A stretch of DNA of 34,780 bases, from the IMG/VR virus record IMGVR_UViG_3300042401_000822, positions 1-34,780 of that record, one strand, 5' to 3'. A model generated the notes under the pieces. That model made no database searches, was not told the origin of the DNA, and was given only the letters and a program-made list of their open reading frames with translations. This DNA is from a virus. Below, in pieces: positions 1-6,324 of the stretch (position 1 is its first letter; every line of letters begins with the position of its first letter). The position numbers and the translations under genes are program-made.

Positions 1-644
1 TCAATTTTACTATCATCTTCTGAAATTGCACTTGGGCCATCGAATTCCGATTTATCATAATTTCGATAACCTTCCACATTACGAATCTTAAGTTTAAAGT
101 TCGCGCCTTCCCAGAAATCAAAAGGATTAATAGGTTTCTCATCTTCAAATTGTGGTTCGGCGATGTCTTTAATTTTATCAAAGATCTTCTTACCAAATTT
201 GTAAAGAAATACCTTACCTTCATTCTCAGGATGTGCTGGATCTTTAACTACAAGAACATTTGTAATATAAGATAGTTTGCGTTTTTGCTTACGAGCAATT
301 TCCTTATTTGCTTCTGTCCCCGAATTCCAAAGTTCAGTGTTATGTTCTGAAATTGGATCAGCCTTACCCAAAGTGGTCAAAGAATTTTCAATATACCATT
401 TGCCGGTCGGTCCTTGGAATCCATGATTCCAAATACGAACCCAGGGTAGTTCTTCACCTTTTGGCGGGGATAGGAACCGAATAACAGCGTAGCCATTGCC
501 AGCTTTGTCTACCTCTGGTTGCCAGAAGCGTTCGTCTGCACCACGTGATTCGGTTTGAGGATTTGCGATTTTTTCGACTTCCTTCATTAGGGTATCGAAG
601 CCACCTCGACTTTTGCGTAAGTCGGATAAAGATTTAAATGCCAT
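1..644 (-). CDS. 32: gp32-like single-stranded DNA-binding protein (partial, C-terminus beyond left edge)
   Basis: T4 gp32 coats ssDNA during replication, recombination and repair and recruits gp59 and other partners. The visible 214 residues start MAFKSLSDLRKSRGGFDTL, after a strong AAAGGAAG ribosome site. They contain blocks also found in T4 gp32: NVLVVKDPAHPENEGKVF, YKFGKKIFDKI and FWEGANFKLK (OB-fold core). The segment that in T4 carries the zinc ligands reads SEHNTELWNSG here and has no cysteine, so the zinc site appears absent. The acidic C-terminal tail lies outside the window. Downstream position relative to gp59 and gp33 reproduces the T4 33-59-32 order. A consensus sigma-70 promoter at 774-802 probably drives it. 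Confidence 0.95.
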   Translation of the reverse strand, partial: MAFKSLSDLRKSRGGFDTLMKEVEKIANPQTESRGADERFWQPEVDKAGNGYAVIRFLSPPKGEELPWVRIWNHGFQGPTGKWYIENSLTTLGKADPISEHNTELWNSGTEANKEIARKQKRKLSYITNVLVVKDPAHPENEGKVFLYKFGKKIFDKIKDIAEPQFEDEKPINPFDFWEGANFKLKIRNVEGYRNYDKSEFDGPSAISEDDSKI

Positions 645-680
645 TGTACTTCCTTTCGTATTAACGGTGTATGTTTTGTA

Positions 681-875
681 TTAGCGACGTTTAGTTTTTG
701 CATCTATCACATAAGCATAATCTAATTCGTCATCGTCCTCGTAATCATTTTGCATTACTTTAGCCGATGCTATATTATATATAAGTTTTCTGTGCTTGTC
801 AAGGACATTTTTGTCCTTAATTTTTTTAATTTTTTTCTCTCGGTCGAAATCATTGTTTCGTTTTTTACTTGCCAT
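681..875 (-). CDS. Small charged hypothetical protein (64 aa)
   Basis: Not recognised. It starts MASKKRNNDFDREKKIKKIK: a very lysine-rich N-terminal half is followed by an acidic YEDDDELDY patch and a basic end. No membrane segment. A GGAGAG ribosome site precedes the ATG. It sits between the 80-residue protein and gp32, and its coding sequence contains the gp32 promoter, so part of its conservation could be regulatory. Confidence 0.6.
   Translation of the reverse strand: MASKKRNNDFDREKKIKKIKDKNVLDKHRKLIYNIASAKVMQNDYEDDDELDYAYVIDAKTKRR
774..802 (-). promoter_or_regulatory. Sigma-70 consensus promoter for gp32
   Basis: On the minus strand a TTGACA (797-802) is separated by exactly 17 bp from TATAAT (774-779), a 12/12 consensus match. 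It lies inside the 64-residue gene at 681-875 and would start a transcript about 120 bp upstream of gp32, giving gp32 its own early expression. Inferred from sequence only. Confidence 0.8.
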
Positions 876-896
876 CTTAAAAATACTCTCCTAGTA

Positions 897-1139
897 TTAG
901 TAATTAGAATCCTCGTCCCCATCATTACCTGTTGAGGATACTACAATATAAGGCCAAGATGCAACCCTCTTTGTAATTTCAGATTGATTGTATGCCATTT
1001 TCATTAGATACCTTTGAGTATCTTTTAATGATTCGATACAAGTAGTAAGTAGTTCTTTTGTTAAATTAAGTTCTATTTCCAAATCTTGTATTTTTTTGGA
1101 TCTAAGATTAAGTTCCAACTCGTTCTCTGAATATTGCAT
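897..1139 (-). CDS. Small coiled-coil-like hypothetical protein (80 aa)
   Basis: Not recognised. Residues 1-50 are rich in Glu, Leu, Lys and Asn with heptad-like spacing (MQYSENELELNLRSKKIQDL onward), suggesting a coiled coil. The C-terminus is acidic (NDGDEDSN). Its start overlaps the end of gp59 by 32 nt, which suggests translational coupling in the gp33-gp59-gp32 cluster. Function unknown. Confidence 0.55.
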   Translation of the reverse strand: MQYSENELELNLRSKKIQDLEIELNLTKELLTTCIESLKDTQRYLMKMAYNQSEITKRVASWPYIVVSSTGNDGDEDSNY

Positions 1140-1707
1140 GATATCGGTCTTTATCTATTCGTAAAAATGGTTTATATTTTTTGACTAATCTTGATACATC
1201 TGGCCAAAGAATGTCCGCAGAAAGCTTATCGTCGAAGGTTTCGATATATGGAAACACTTTATCTAAAATAACTAAAGTTTCAATAGATATGGATTTTCTC
1301 AGATATGCTTTCAATATATATGGATGTTGTGCTTTTGTAATCATAAAAGCATCTTCAATTTTATTCCCACCTACTTCTAATTCATGTATAATTGCATCAA
1401 GTTCTTTGGTAAAATTATAGGTTAGGCTCTCCATCTTACCTTTCCATTCTACGTATGTTTTTCCTGCTTCAGAATCAAACATACCGCCCCAACGATCACC
1501 TGATACAAAATTTGAAACTAAGAAATTTGCAACTTCTTCATCTGTATAAGTTTTGGAAATTTTTCTAATAGAGAAAAGATCTTTTCTTTTTGCGAACGCC
1601 TGTCTGCTAGCTTTAACTTTTCCATTTCTCTTAGTTATGTCATAATTATCTGTAGTGAAGTGCAACTTCAATGCTATATACATTTTATATACTGCGAATT
1701 CATCCAT
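1108..1707 (-). CDS. 59: gp59-like loader of the replicative helicase
   Basis: T4 gp59 binds fork DNA and gp32 and loads the gp41 helicase. The 199-residue product (T4: 217) shows the gp59 pattern of an N-terminal VYKMYIALKLHFT block, YDITKRNGKV, FAKRKDLFSIRKIS, a central NFLVSNFVSGDRW and a helical C-terminal half (SIETLVILDKVFPYI). A longer frame could begin at a TTG two codons upstream; the ATG at 1707 is preferred. gp33 ends at 1710, so the genes are nearly contiguous. Adjacency to gp33 and gp32 supports the call strongly. Confidence 0.88.
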   Translation of the reverse strand: MDEFAVYKMYIALKLHFTTDNYDITKRNGKVKASRQAFAKRKDLFSIRKISKTYTDEEVANFLVSNFVSGDRWGGMFDSEAGKTYVEWKGKMESLTYNFTKELDAIIHELEVGGNKIEDAFMITKAQHPYILKAYLRKSISIETLVILDKVFPYIETFDDKLSADILWPDVSRLVKKYKPFLRIDKDRYHAIFRERVGT

Positions 1708-1709
1708 AA

Positions 1710-1976
1710 TCAAAGTGGTAATTTCCCTCTACGTTTTAAATAATTCTGTTCCTCTGCTTCATTTTGTACTTTATCTTTAAGCGACTGATTTATCAATTTT
1801 GATATAGATTCAATTTCAATATCTACTTCTTCGCAGTATTGTATAATCGCATCCATATATCCAATTTTTTCTCTAATTACACGCTCTTCAATATGCAGGG
1901 AAAATTCATTAGGTGATCTAAATTTTTTGGTTATAATTAAACTATCTGTTAAAATGTATTCTATTTCGTTATCCAT
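1710..1976 (-). CDS. 33: gp33-like late-transcription co-activator
   Basis: In T4, gp33 bridges RNA polymerase and the gp45 sliding clamp to activate late promoters with gp55. This 88-residue protein is small, acidic and helical. Its C-terminal part (DAIIQYCEEVDIEIESIS, then EAEEQNYLKRRGKLPL) matches the pattern of gp33 proteins of T4-like marine phages as I know them. It is shorter than T4 gp33 (112 aa). The ATG sits inside the end of the bilin reductase gene (8-nt overlap), so it is coupled to the pigment genes. A separate promoter at 2137-2165 can also express it. Confidence 0.8.
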   Translation of the reverse strand: MDNEIEYILTDSLIITKKFRSPNEFSLHIEERVIREKIGYMDAIIQYCEEVDIEIESISKLINQSLKDKVQNEAEEQNYLKRRGKLPL

Positions 1977-2646
1977 GTGTTTCCGGGAATAATACTTCGT
2001 CCATAAAATTTGTAAAAACTTGTTTGTCTACTCCAAAATTTACCATCATTGCTGGGGTATGAGGATTCAACTTTTGATTTTTGCAATATCGATTTTGCAT
2101 AGATATAAAATCTGCATCTTTTACACTATTACCTATATTATAAAGGTAATAATCCAAGTTGTCAATAAAAGTATTTACTAGTTGATCATATTCTTCTTGA
2201 GTATGAATATTACCTGCAGCTAACATTTTTGGACTAAAAATCTTCTGTGCCCATTCCGGAAGTTCTCTTGGCTTACTCCATTGTACTCCACTCATTCTAT
2301 TTTGATACCACTCATACAAATCTGATTTTCCTACTTTAGAAAAATCATGAAATGCACCTGTTATTTTATTCTGGCCGCACACTATATCAAATCCAAAGAT
2401 TGGATCTGGAGAATCATAATGGGGAAAAATACACATATGCATGACCCACATTTTTTTAGTTGCAGTAGCGTCTACTATCTCAATATGGGCTCGTCTAAAT
2501 TTATCAGATGTCCAAATATAATTCTTCCATGAAAAATTATCAACATGTATTTCATATTCTGGTTTAAGTGTTTCTGCGGAATATTGTTTAAATTTATCAA
2601 TAACTAATTGTGATAATAAATTTACTTGCGGCCAAATTTCAATCAT
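1969..2646 (-). CDS. pcyX: Ferredoxin-dependent bilin reductase, PcyA/PcyX type
   Basis: Ferredoxin-dependent bilin reductases reduce biliverdin IXalpha to phycobilins. This 225-residue protein has the PcyA-type core: FRRAHIEI, then VMHMCIFP, then PIFGFDIV. These place Glu56, His70 and Asp87 at the positions of the PcyA catalytic Glu, His and Asp. The C-terminal block resembles the usual family ending (Asn-Pro-His-Thr, then FTNFMDEVLFPE). The ATG at 2646 is chosen over an in-frame start at 2679 because AAGGA lies 6 nt upstream and the overlap with hemO is ATGATTGA. A homologue class named PcyX is known from uncultured non-cyanophage viruses and makes phycoerythrobilin. Whether this enzyme does 4-electron (PcyX/PebS) or PcyA chemistry cannot be read from sequence alone. 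Confidence 0.88.
   Translation of the reverse strand: MIEIWPQVNLLSQLVIDKFKQYSAETLKPEYEIHVDNFSWKNYIWTSDKFRRAHIEIVDATATKKMWVMHMCIFPHYDSPDPIFGFDIVCGQNKITGAFHDFSKVGKSDLYEWYQNRMSGVQWSKPRELPEWAQKIFSPKMLAAGNIHTQEEYDQLVNTFIDNLDYYLYNIGNSVKDADFISMQNRYCKNQKLNPHTPAMMVNFGVDKQVFTNFMDEVLFPETHG
2137..2165 (-). promoter_or_regulatory. Sigma-70 consensus promoter inside pcyX, facing gp33/gp59
   Basis: TTGACA (2160-2165), 17-bp spacer, TATAAT (2137-2142) on the minus strand, a 12/12 match within the pcyX coding sequence. It would give gp33, gp59 and downstream genes a transcript without the bilin genes. Confidence 0.75.
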
Positions 2647-3172
2647 TAAAGTCCTTAAGCATAGCAATATTAAAGTCAAATGCTAAATTTGCTTCACTTG
2701 CTAATGAAATATCTAATTTACTTCTCATCTTAGCTGCAAGCCCAGGAATATCATCAAACTTAAACATATTATTAGGACCAGGGAGCAACTTAGCTAATGC
2801 CTGTCCTCCAAATAAATCTCCCATATGACGAACATAAATGTGAGCAAGTAATTTATCTTTATCTAACTTAATAGACTCAATATATTCTAAATATTGAGCG
2901 GTAGAATTTTTCATCAAAAATATTTGCATATTAGTATTTGCCAATTCAGCAAAATCCAATTCTATAGCTTTTGCTCGTTTAATATCCTCTATTCCTTCGA
3001 AGATACCTAACCCATCTGCCAAATATTCTAAGCGCAAATATATTAATCTAAGTTGATATAGATAATCTGTATATTTTTTAACATCTACCGTTTTACTAAA
3101 AATGGATTTAATAAATGGTTGTGTCTCAGCTTCTTTATGTTTTTCTAAAGTTAATTCTTTTAATGTAGACAT
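2639..3172 (-). CDS. hemO: Heme oxygenase (biliverdin-forming)
   Basis: Heme oxygenase opens heme to biliverdin IXalpha, CO and Fe2+, supplying the substrate of the adjacent bilin reductase. At 177 residues it is a compact all-helical member, shorter than cyanobacterial HO1 (about 240). The proximal helix carries His12 in LTLEKHKEAE. The distal helix reads YVRHMGDLFGGQ, with Asp119 and the flexible GxxGGQ element that packs over heme. The C-terminus retains the usual EANLAFDFN segment. It begins in a TAATG overlap with the 2OG oxygenase and ends in an 8-nt overlap with pcyX, so the three are one translational unit. No signal peptide, so it is cytoplasmic. Confidence 0.93.
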   Translation of the reverse strand: MSTLKELTLEKHKEAETQPFIKSIFSKTVDVKKYTDYLYQLRLIYLRLEYLADGLGIFEGIEDIKRAKAIELDFAELANTNMQIFLMKNSTAQYLEYIESIKLDKDKLLAHIYVRHMGDLFGGQALAKLLPGPNNMFKFDDIPGLAAKMRSKLDISLASEANLAFDFNIAMLKDFND

Positions 3173-3780
3173 TAGTTACCTTTTCTTGGGTTTGCCGGAT
3201 ATCCAATGTATGGTCTGTGATCATATTTGTAATCCCGATACTTACCTTTTCTATCGACGTAGTGTAGGAATGCTTGTGTTTGTCTAGTACCGGTATAGGG
3301 AGTTCTCCAATGATTAAGTACATCCCCCTTATAAACAATTAAGTCACCTGGTTCCAAGTATATTGCTTTGTGTTCGCCGGTTAAAGTCTCAAACCAAATT
3401 TCCCATGGTTCTGGATCATTTGAAATGCAGATAGTAGTGGAATATTCGCAACTTGGCCTATCCTTATGTATTGCCATTTCAGCGCCAGTATAGTATATCC
3501 TAGCATAAGTATATGTAGGATTAAGCAATTTACCTGTAACTGTTTCTAAAAGGGGTTTAAGTTGAAGAGATAAAGATTCAAAACAAAGAGCAGAATAATG
3601 AGAATATGAATTCATAATTTGCTCGTCATTGAAAAGAAATTTATTCTCCTCAGTCTGTTGCTTATTATTTTGCATATACTGAAGAGTTTTTACTAGTTCA
3701 AATTCTGTATCTAAATGCACTAGTAAATCTTTTGAAATTGCTCCGCGAACAATTTCATATAAATTTGTCTCAAATTTCAT
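3172..3780 (-). CDS. 2OG-Fe(II) oxygenase upstream of hemO
   Basis: A 202-residue protein of the 2-oxoglutarate/Fe(II) dioxygenase superfamily. The iron triad is visible as His105-x-Asp107 (EMAIHKDRPSCEYS) and His157 (DVLNHWRTPY), followed by Arg166 as a likely 2-oxoglutarate ligand (TGTRQTQAFLHYVD). Such enzymes are common in T4-like marine phages but their substrates are unknown. The start is set at ATG 3780, which has AAGGA 6 nt upstream; the frame extends further only through a TTG. Its end overlaps the hemO start by one base, so it is the first gene of the bilin cassette and may act on a related substrate, though that is inference. Confidence 0.82.
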   Translation of the reverse strand: MKFETNLYEIVRGAISKDLLVHLDTEFELVKTLQYMQNNKQQTEENKFLFNDEQIMNSYSHYSALCFESLSLQLKPLLETVTGKLLNPTYTYARIYYTGAEMAIHKDRPSCEYSTTICISNDPEPWEIWFETLTGEHKAIYLEPGDLIVYKGDVLNHWRTPYTGTRQTQAFLHYVDRKGKYRDYKYDHRPYIGYPANPRKGN

Positions 3781-3803
3781 ATATTTCCTTGATAAAATCA
3801 TAT

Positions 3804-3832
3804 CCGGTTGATTGGATGATAAGGACAACCGG
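3804..3832. repeat. Inverted repeat between tmRNA and 2OG oxygenase
   Basis: CCGGTTG (3804-3810) and CAACCGG (3826-3832) form a perfect 7-bp inverted repeat with a 15-nt loop, directly after the tmRNA coding piece. It could be a processing or termination signal, or shield the oxygenase leader. There is no clear U-run after it on the minus strand. Confidence 0.45.
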
Positions 3833-4107
3833 AAAAACCTCAGCGAGTAGCTTACGCTACCATGCGATACGAGTTATCGTTTGCATTTACTATTTTGCTT
3901 GATTTACGGTCATCGCCTACCGAATTGTCTGTATCGTTACTTATTGCCCAATCGAAACCTGGTCATCCCCATCAAAAGCATATTAGTTCTCAGTGACCGA
4001 TGCCGTTAAATAACACCGATGTATCTACTATGCTTTTGGTGGAGATGGAGGGAATCGAACCCTCGTCTTGAACACCTTTCAGTCAACTTCTTCCCTTTCG
4101 GGGTTTA
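3833..4107 (-). ncRNA. ssrA: Circularly permuted (two-piece) tmRNA gene
   Basis: tmRNA rescues stalled ribosomes by trans-translation. On the minus strand the acceptor piece comes first (about 4107-4037). It has a T-arm GAGGG/CCCTC (4064-4048) with TTCGATT loop, acceptor strand CATCTCC (4047-4041), discriminator A and an encoded CCA (4039-4037). After a 66-nt intervening segment comes the coding piece (3970 to about 3833), starting GGGGATGACC with the conserved GGTTTCGA. GGGGATG pairs with CATCTCC over 7 bp (one G-U). TTGGGCA in the coding piece pairs with TGTTCAA before the T-arm (helix 2). GGTTT (3839-3835) pairs with AAACC (4106-4102). The tag frame ends in a GTAGC-GTAA-GCTAC hairpin with the stop in the loop. 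Exact mature ends are not determined. Confidence 0.93.
3852..3884 (-). other. tmRNA proteolysis-tag reading frame
   Basis: Starting at GCA (3884-3882) after AGTAAAT, the frame reads ANDNSYRMVA then TAA (3854-3852). The ANDN start matches tags of alphaproteobacterial tmRNAs and other proteobacteria. The end MVA is hydrophobic and resembles the usual VAA/LAA degron but lacks the final double Ala. The resume codon is assigned from the conserved context, not measured. Confidence 0.85.
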
Positions 4108-4218
4108 CAATAATTCTTTTACTTCATCCCAAAGTAACCACATTGCTAAATTAATAGTACATATTAGTGTAGTTCCTAGAATGAAACCGACCAAAAAATC
4201 TCCTGTTTGGTCGCACAT
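4105..4218 (-). CDS. Small membrane peptide (37 aa)
   Basis: Begins MCDQTGDFLVGFILGTTLIC. One hydrophobic segment spans roughly residues 8-29, followed by a Trp-rich charged end (WLLWDEVKELL). Its ATG follows directly after the stop of the 52-residue gene. Its last codons run to the start of the tmRNA acceptor piece. No family recognised; small size keeps confidence moderate. Confidence 0.45.
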   Translation of the reverse strand: MCDQTGDFLVGFILGTTLICTINLAMWLLWDEVKELL

Positions 4219-4377
4219 TTATTCTGTTTCACGTAACACACATCTAGCAATAATATCATTTCTGTTTTTTACTATAGCAGTTGCTGCTTCCCAACATTCT
4301 TCAAATCTAGGATATGATTTCCACTCTTGTTCTACATCTTGAGATAGTAGTACTACAAATAAAACATAAACAGACAT
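4219..4377 (-). CDS. Small hypothetical protein with hydrophobic N-terminus (52 aa)
   Basis: Starts MSVYVLFVVLLSQDVEQEW: residues 1-12 are hydrophobic, like a short signal anchor, and the rest is polar with two cysteines. A GGAG ribosome site lies 6 nt before the ATG. It forms a two-gene unit with the 37-residue peptide that follows. No function can be assigned. Confidence 0.5.
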   Translation of the reverse strand: MSVYVLFVVLLSQDVEQEWKSYPRFEECWEAATAIVKNRNDIIARCVLRETE

Positions 4378-4396
4378 ATTAGTCTCCGCTATTTAT

Positions 4397-5056
4397 TTAG
4401 ATATTAAATTCTTTCCTATATATATCTCTCAAATCTTTAAACCCGTTGATCCACGTGTTTCGTTTTTCTTTAAAAACTAGAATACCGTGATCGTCGGTTG
4501 AAATTATAATTACTAATTGAGAAACCGGATTACCGGTCATCTCCTCATATGCTACCGCATAAGCAGAACATTGCATAAAGTAATCGTGAATATCGTCGCG
4601 TGTTTTATTCCGCTTAGATGTTTTAAAATCTATTACCGATAACTTTCCTTCATATTCACCTATGCAATCTACGGTCCCTGCAATTTGTAAATGATGAGAA
4701 AATAGAGATTTTTCCATAACATGGATATTGTCTATCTTATGTAGGTAGGGTTTAATCTCTGTCCAATTTTGAGTATCGAACACACTAGGAGCAACATCTT
4801 GATTATACAGATATTGCTCACATAATGTATGTATTCGAGTACCTCGTTTACTGGCAGTGGTGCTAATCTTATTAGCTGCATCATTACCTACACGAGCCCG
4901 CCATGCTTTAATTATATCTCGTTTTAATAATCCGGTAACTGTAGTAACAGACGGGTACTTTTCTCCAGTAGGAGTTTCATATGTTCTAACTCCATCTTCT
5001 CGAGTTACCCGATTTAATTTAGGCAATTCCCCTATATCAACGTGAGTAAAAATCAT
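4397..5056 (-). CDS. PD-(D/E)XK (RecB/Cas4-like) exonuclease
   Basis: A 219-residue predicted nuclease. The core is GTVDCIGEYEGKLSVIDFKTSK, giving Asp130 and the Asp143-x-Lys145 pair of the PD-(D/E)XK site. Glu115 lies upstream and a QxxxY motif follows (QCSAYAVAY, Gln162 and Tyr166). His76 in RIHTLCE matches the N-terminal helix of RecB-like domains. Probable role is processing DNA ends in recombination or host DNA degradation. The start overlaps the MazG-like gene in an ATGA arrangement. Confidence 0.78.
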   Translation of the reverse strand: MIFTHVDIGELPKLNRVTREDGVRTYETPTGEKYPSVTTVTGLLKRDIIKAWRARVGNDAANKISTTASKRGTRIHTLCEQYLYNQDVAPSVFDTQNWTEIKPYLHKIDNIHVMEKSLFSHHLQIAGTVDCIGEYEGKLSVIDFKTSKRNKTRDDIHDYFMQCSAYAVAYEEMTGNPVSQLVIIISTDDHGILVFKEKRNTWINGFKDLRDIYRKEFNI

Positions 5057-5406
5057 ACAAATCTAGTTAAATTTGGCGGAGTCCAGTTTGCAGGTTTTAA
5101 AATTTTACCATCGTCTCTTCGCAAAACCATACCTGTATTAGAATCAATTTTGGAGAGGTTGCTTCGTGCAACCTCTTCCCATGCACCTTTAATGTCAAAT
5201 TTCTTCATATGGCAATAACCGAGGATAACCCAGATCATATCCATGCACGCATCTAGTTGCTCTACATTGTCATTCTCTTTATAAGCTACTAAGAATTCAT
5301 TAAATTCTTCTTCAATTAATTTTGCGTATAAACTAACATTTTCATCTGTCGATTCTGTTTGTTGACAGGCTAGTAGAAACATTTTAACATCTAACTGCAT
5401 TGACAT
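5053..5406 (-). CDS. MazG-like NTP pyrophosphohydrolase domain protein
   Basis: All-alpha NTP pyrophosphohydrolases cleave nucleoside triphosphates to monophosphates. The 117-residue product has the metal-binding pattern LIEEEFNEFLVAY (ExxE) followed by a helix with Asp residues (EQLDACMDMIWVILGY). The ending RSNLSKIDSNTG then ILKPANWTPPNL is familiar from phage members. ATG at 5406 is chosen with GAGG upstream; a GTG lies two codons earlier. It is first in a transcript from the promoter at 5427-5455. The substrate is unknown. Confidence 0.72.
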   Translation of the reverse strand: MSMQLDVKMFLLACQQTESTDENVSLYAKLIEEEFNEFLVAYKENDNVEQLDACMDMIWVILGYCHMKKFDIKGAWEEVARSNLSKIDSNTGMVLRRDDGKILKPANWTPPNLTRFV

Positions 5407-5426
5407 GATCACCTCACTAAAAATAT

Positions 5427-5455
5427 ATTATAACATTCTAAGATACAAAAGTCTA
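5427..5455 (-). promoter_or_regulatory. Sigma-70-like promoter for MazG-like and nuclease genes
   Basis: TAGACT (5450-5455), 17-bp spacer, perfect TATAAT (5427-5432) on the minus strand, in the intergenic gap after the endolysin gene. The -35 matches four of six consensus bases. It is well placed, about 20 bp upstream of the MazG-like start. Confidence 0.7.
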
Positions 5456-5462
5456 TACAAAT

Positions 5463-6314
5463 TTACCCTAAAATCTTCTTTAAGGTTGCCGGACCTGCAA
5501 TACCATCTGCTGTAAGACCATTTGATGTTTGCCAGGCCTTTAATGCTTTTTCGGTTCCGGGTCCAAACGATCCATCGGCGGCGAGCCCAAGTTTTTCCTG
5601 AACCTTTTTCACCACTTCGCCTTTACTACCAACCTTAATAGTTTCAAGAACAAGTTCTGTCACAGCTTTACCCACATCTGCCACGGTGCTTCCGCCGAAT
5701 ACATCTAATGCATGTTCCCAATGTTTTTTACGATCTTCTAAACCAATCGTACCACCATTGATTCGTTTAGTCATTAGTAGTAAATCTTTTTTATCTGCAA
5801 TTTCATTTAGACCATTCTTTTTCCAAAACCAAGCTGCAGACTCAATTGCTCCTGCTAGTGTTTCTAAATACGTAATAGTCTCATCAATAGATTTACCAAT
5901 TGCGGTAGAAAAGGCTTTGTAGTTATCATGTCCCGTTAATTGAATTGCTCCGCGACCTCTGTACTTATACCCGTCACCTGATGCTTCCGGTCCATTTCCC
6001 ATTCGCCCGCCGTAAATTTTATTTGCAATTTTCTCGGGTTGTTTTTCATACTTAGCAGCAGTTGCATCATCTGGAAAATATTTAGAAAATGTTGCCCGCA
6101 ACCCCTTGGCGCCATAATTTAAATTTTCTTTAAGTACCGTAAATTCATTTGATTCATGTCCACATTGTGCGAGGAATCCTGCTACTCGTTCCTTTGTGGT
6201 AATATCATATTTAGGTAAAACAGTCTCTAACGCTTTAAATAAGTCGTTTGGATTCTTATTGTTCGGTACACATTTTTTTAATTTGTCCGCCGTAAAGTCA
6301 AAGCTAAATGCCAT
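5463..6314 (-). CDS. Endolysin: GH19 chitinase-like muramidase with peptidoglycan-binding domain
   Basis: Lyses the host wall at the end of infection. Residues 1-205 form a GH19 (chitinase class I / lysozyme-like) domain with the catalytic glutamate in CGHESNEF (Glu54) and the family signature YRGRGAIQLTGHDNY. Residues about 212-283 are a PG_binding_1 repeat (VGSKGEVVKKVQEKLGL, then DGSFGPGTEKALKAWQ and ADGIAGPATLKKIL). There is no signal peptide, so export depends on a holin; the candidate holin lies far away at 24326-24598. Length (283 aa) suits a two-domain endolysin, unlike T4 gpe lysozyme. Confidence 0.9.
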   Translation of the reverse strand: MAFSFDFTADKLKKCVPNNKNPNDLFKALETVLPKYDITTKERVAGFLAQCGHESNEFTVLKENLNYGAKGLRATFSKYFPDDATAAKYEKQPEKIANKIYGGRMGNGPEASGDGYKYRGRGAIQLTGHDNYKAFSTAIGKSIDETITYLETLAGAIESAAWFWKKNGLNEIADKKDLLLMTKRINGGTIGLEDRKKHWEHALDVFGGSTVADVGKAVTELVLETIKVGSKGEVVKKVQEKLGLAADGSFGPGTEKALKAWQTSNGLTADGIAGPATLKKILG

Positions 6315-6324
6315 TCAATTCTCC

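Noticed and set aside
3833-3970. Riboswitch or leader for the bilin operon
   Set aside because: The conserved structure in this interval is fully explained by the tmRNA coding piece (acceptor pairing, tag frame, stop-codon hairpin).
4037-4110. Ordinary tRNA gene
   Set aside because: The T-arm and acceptor 3' strand are present, but no matching 5' acceptor strand, D-arm or anticodon arm lies upstream. The 5' strand is found at 3970, which is the permuted tmRNA layout.
4019-4342. Plus-strand 107-codon frame reading WRWRESNPRLE near its start
   Set aside because: This is the antisense of the tmRNA acceptor piece (a common false gene opposite T-arms) and of two small minus-strand frames with ribosome sites.
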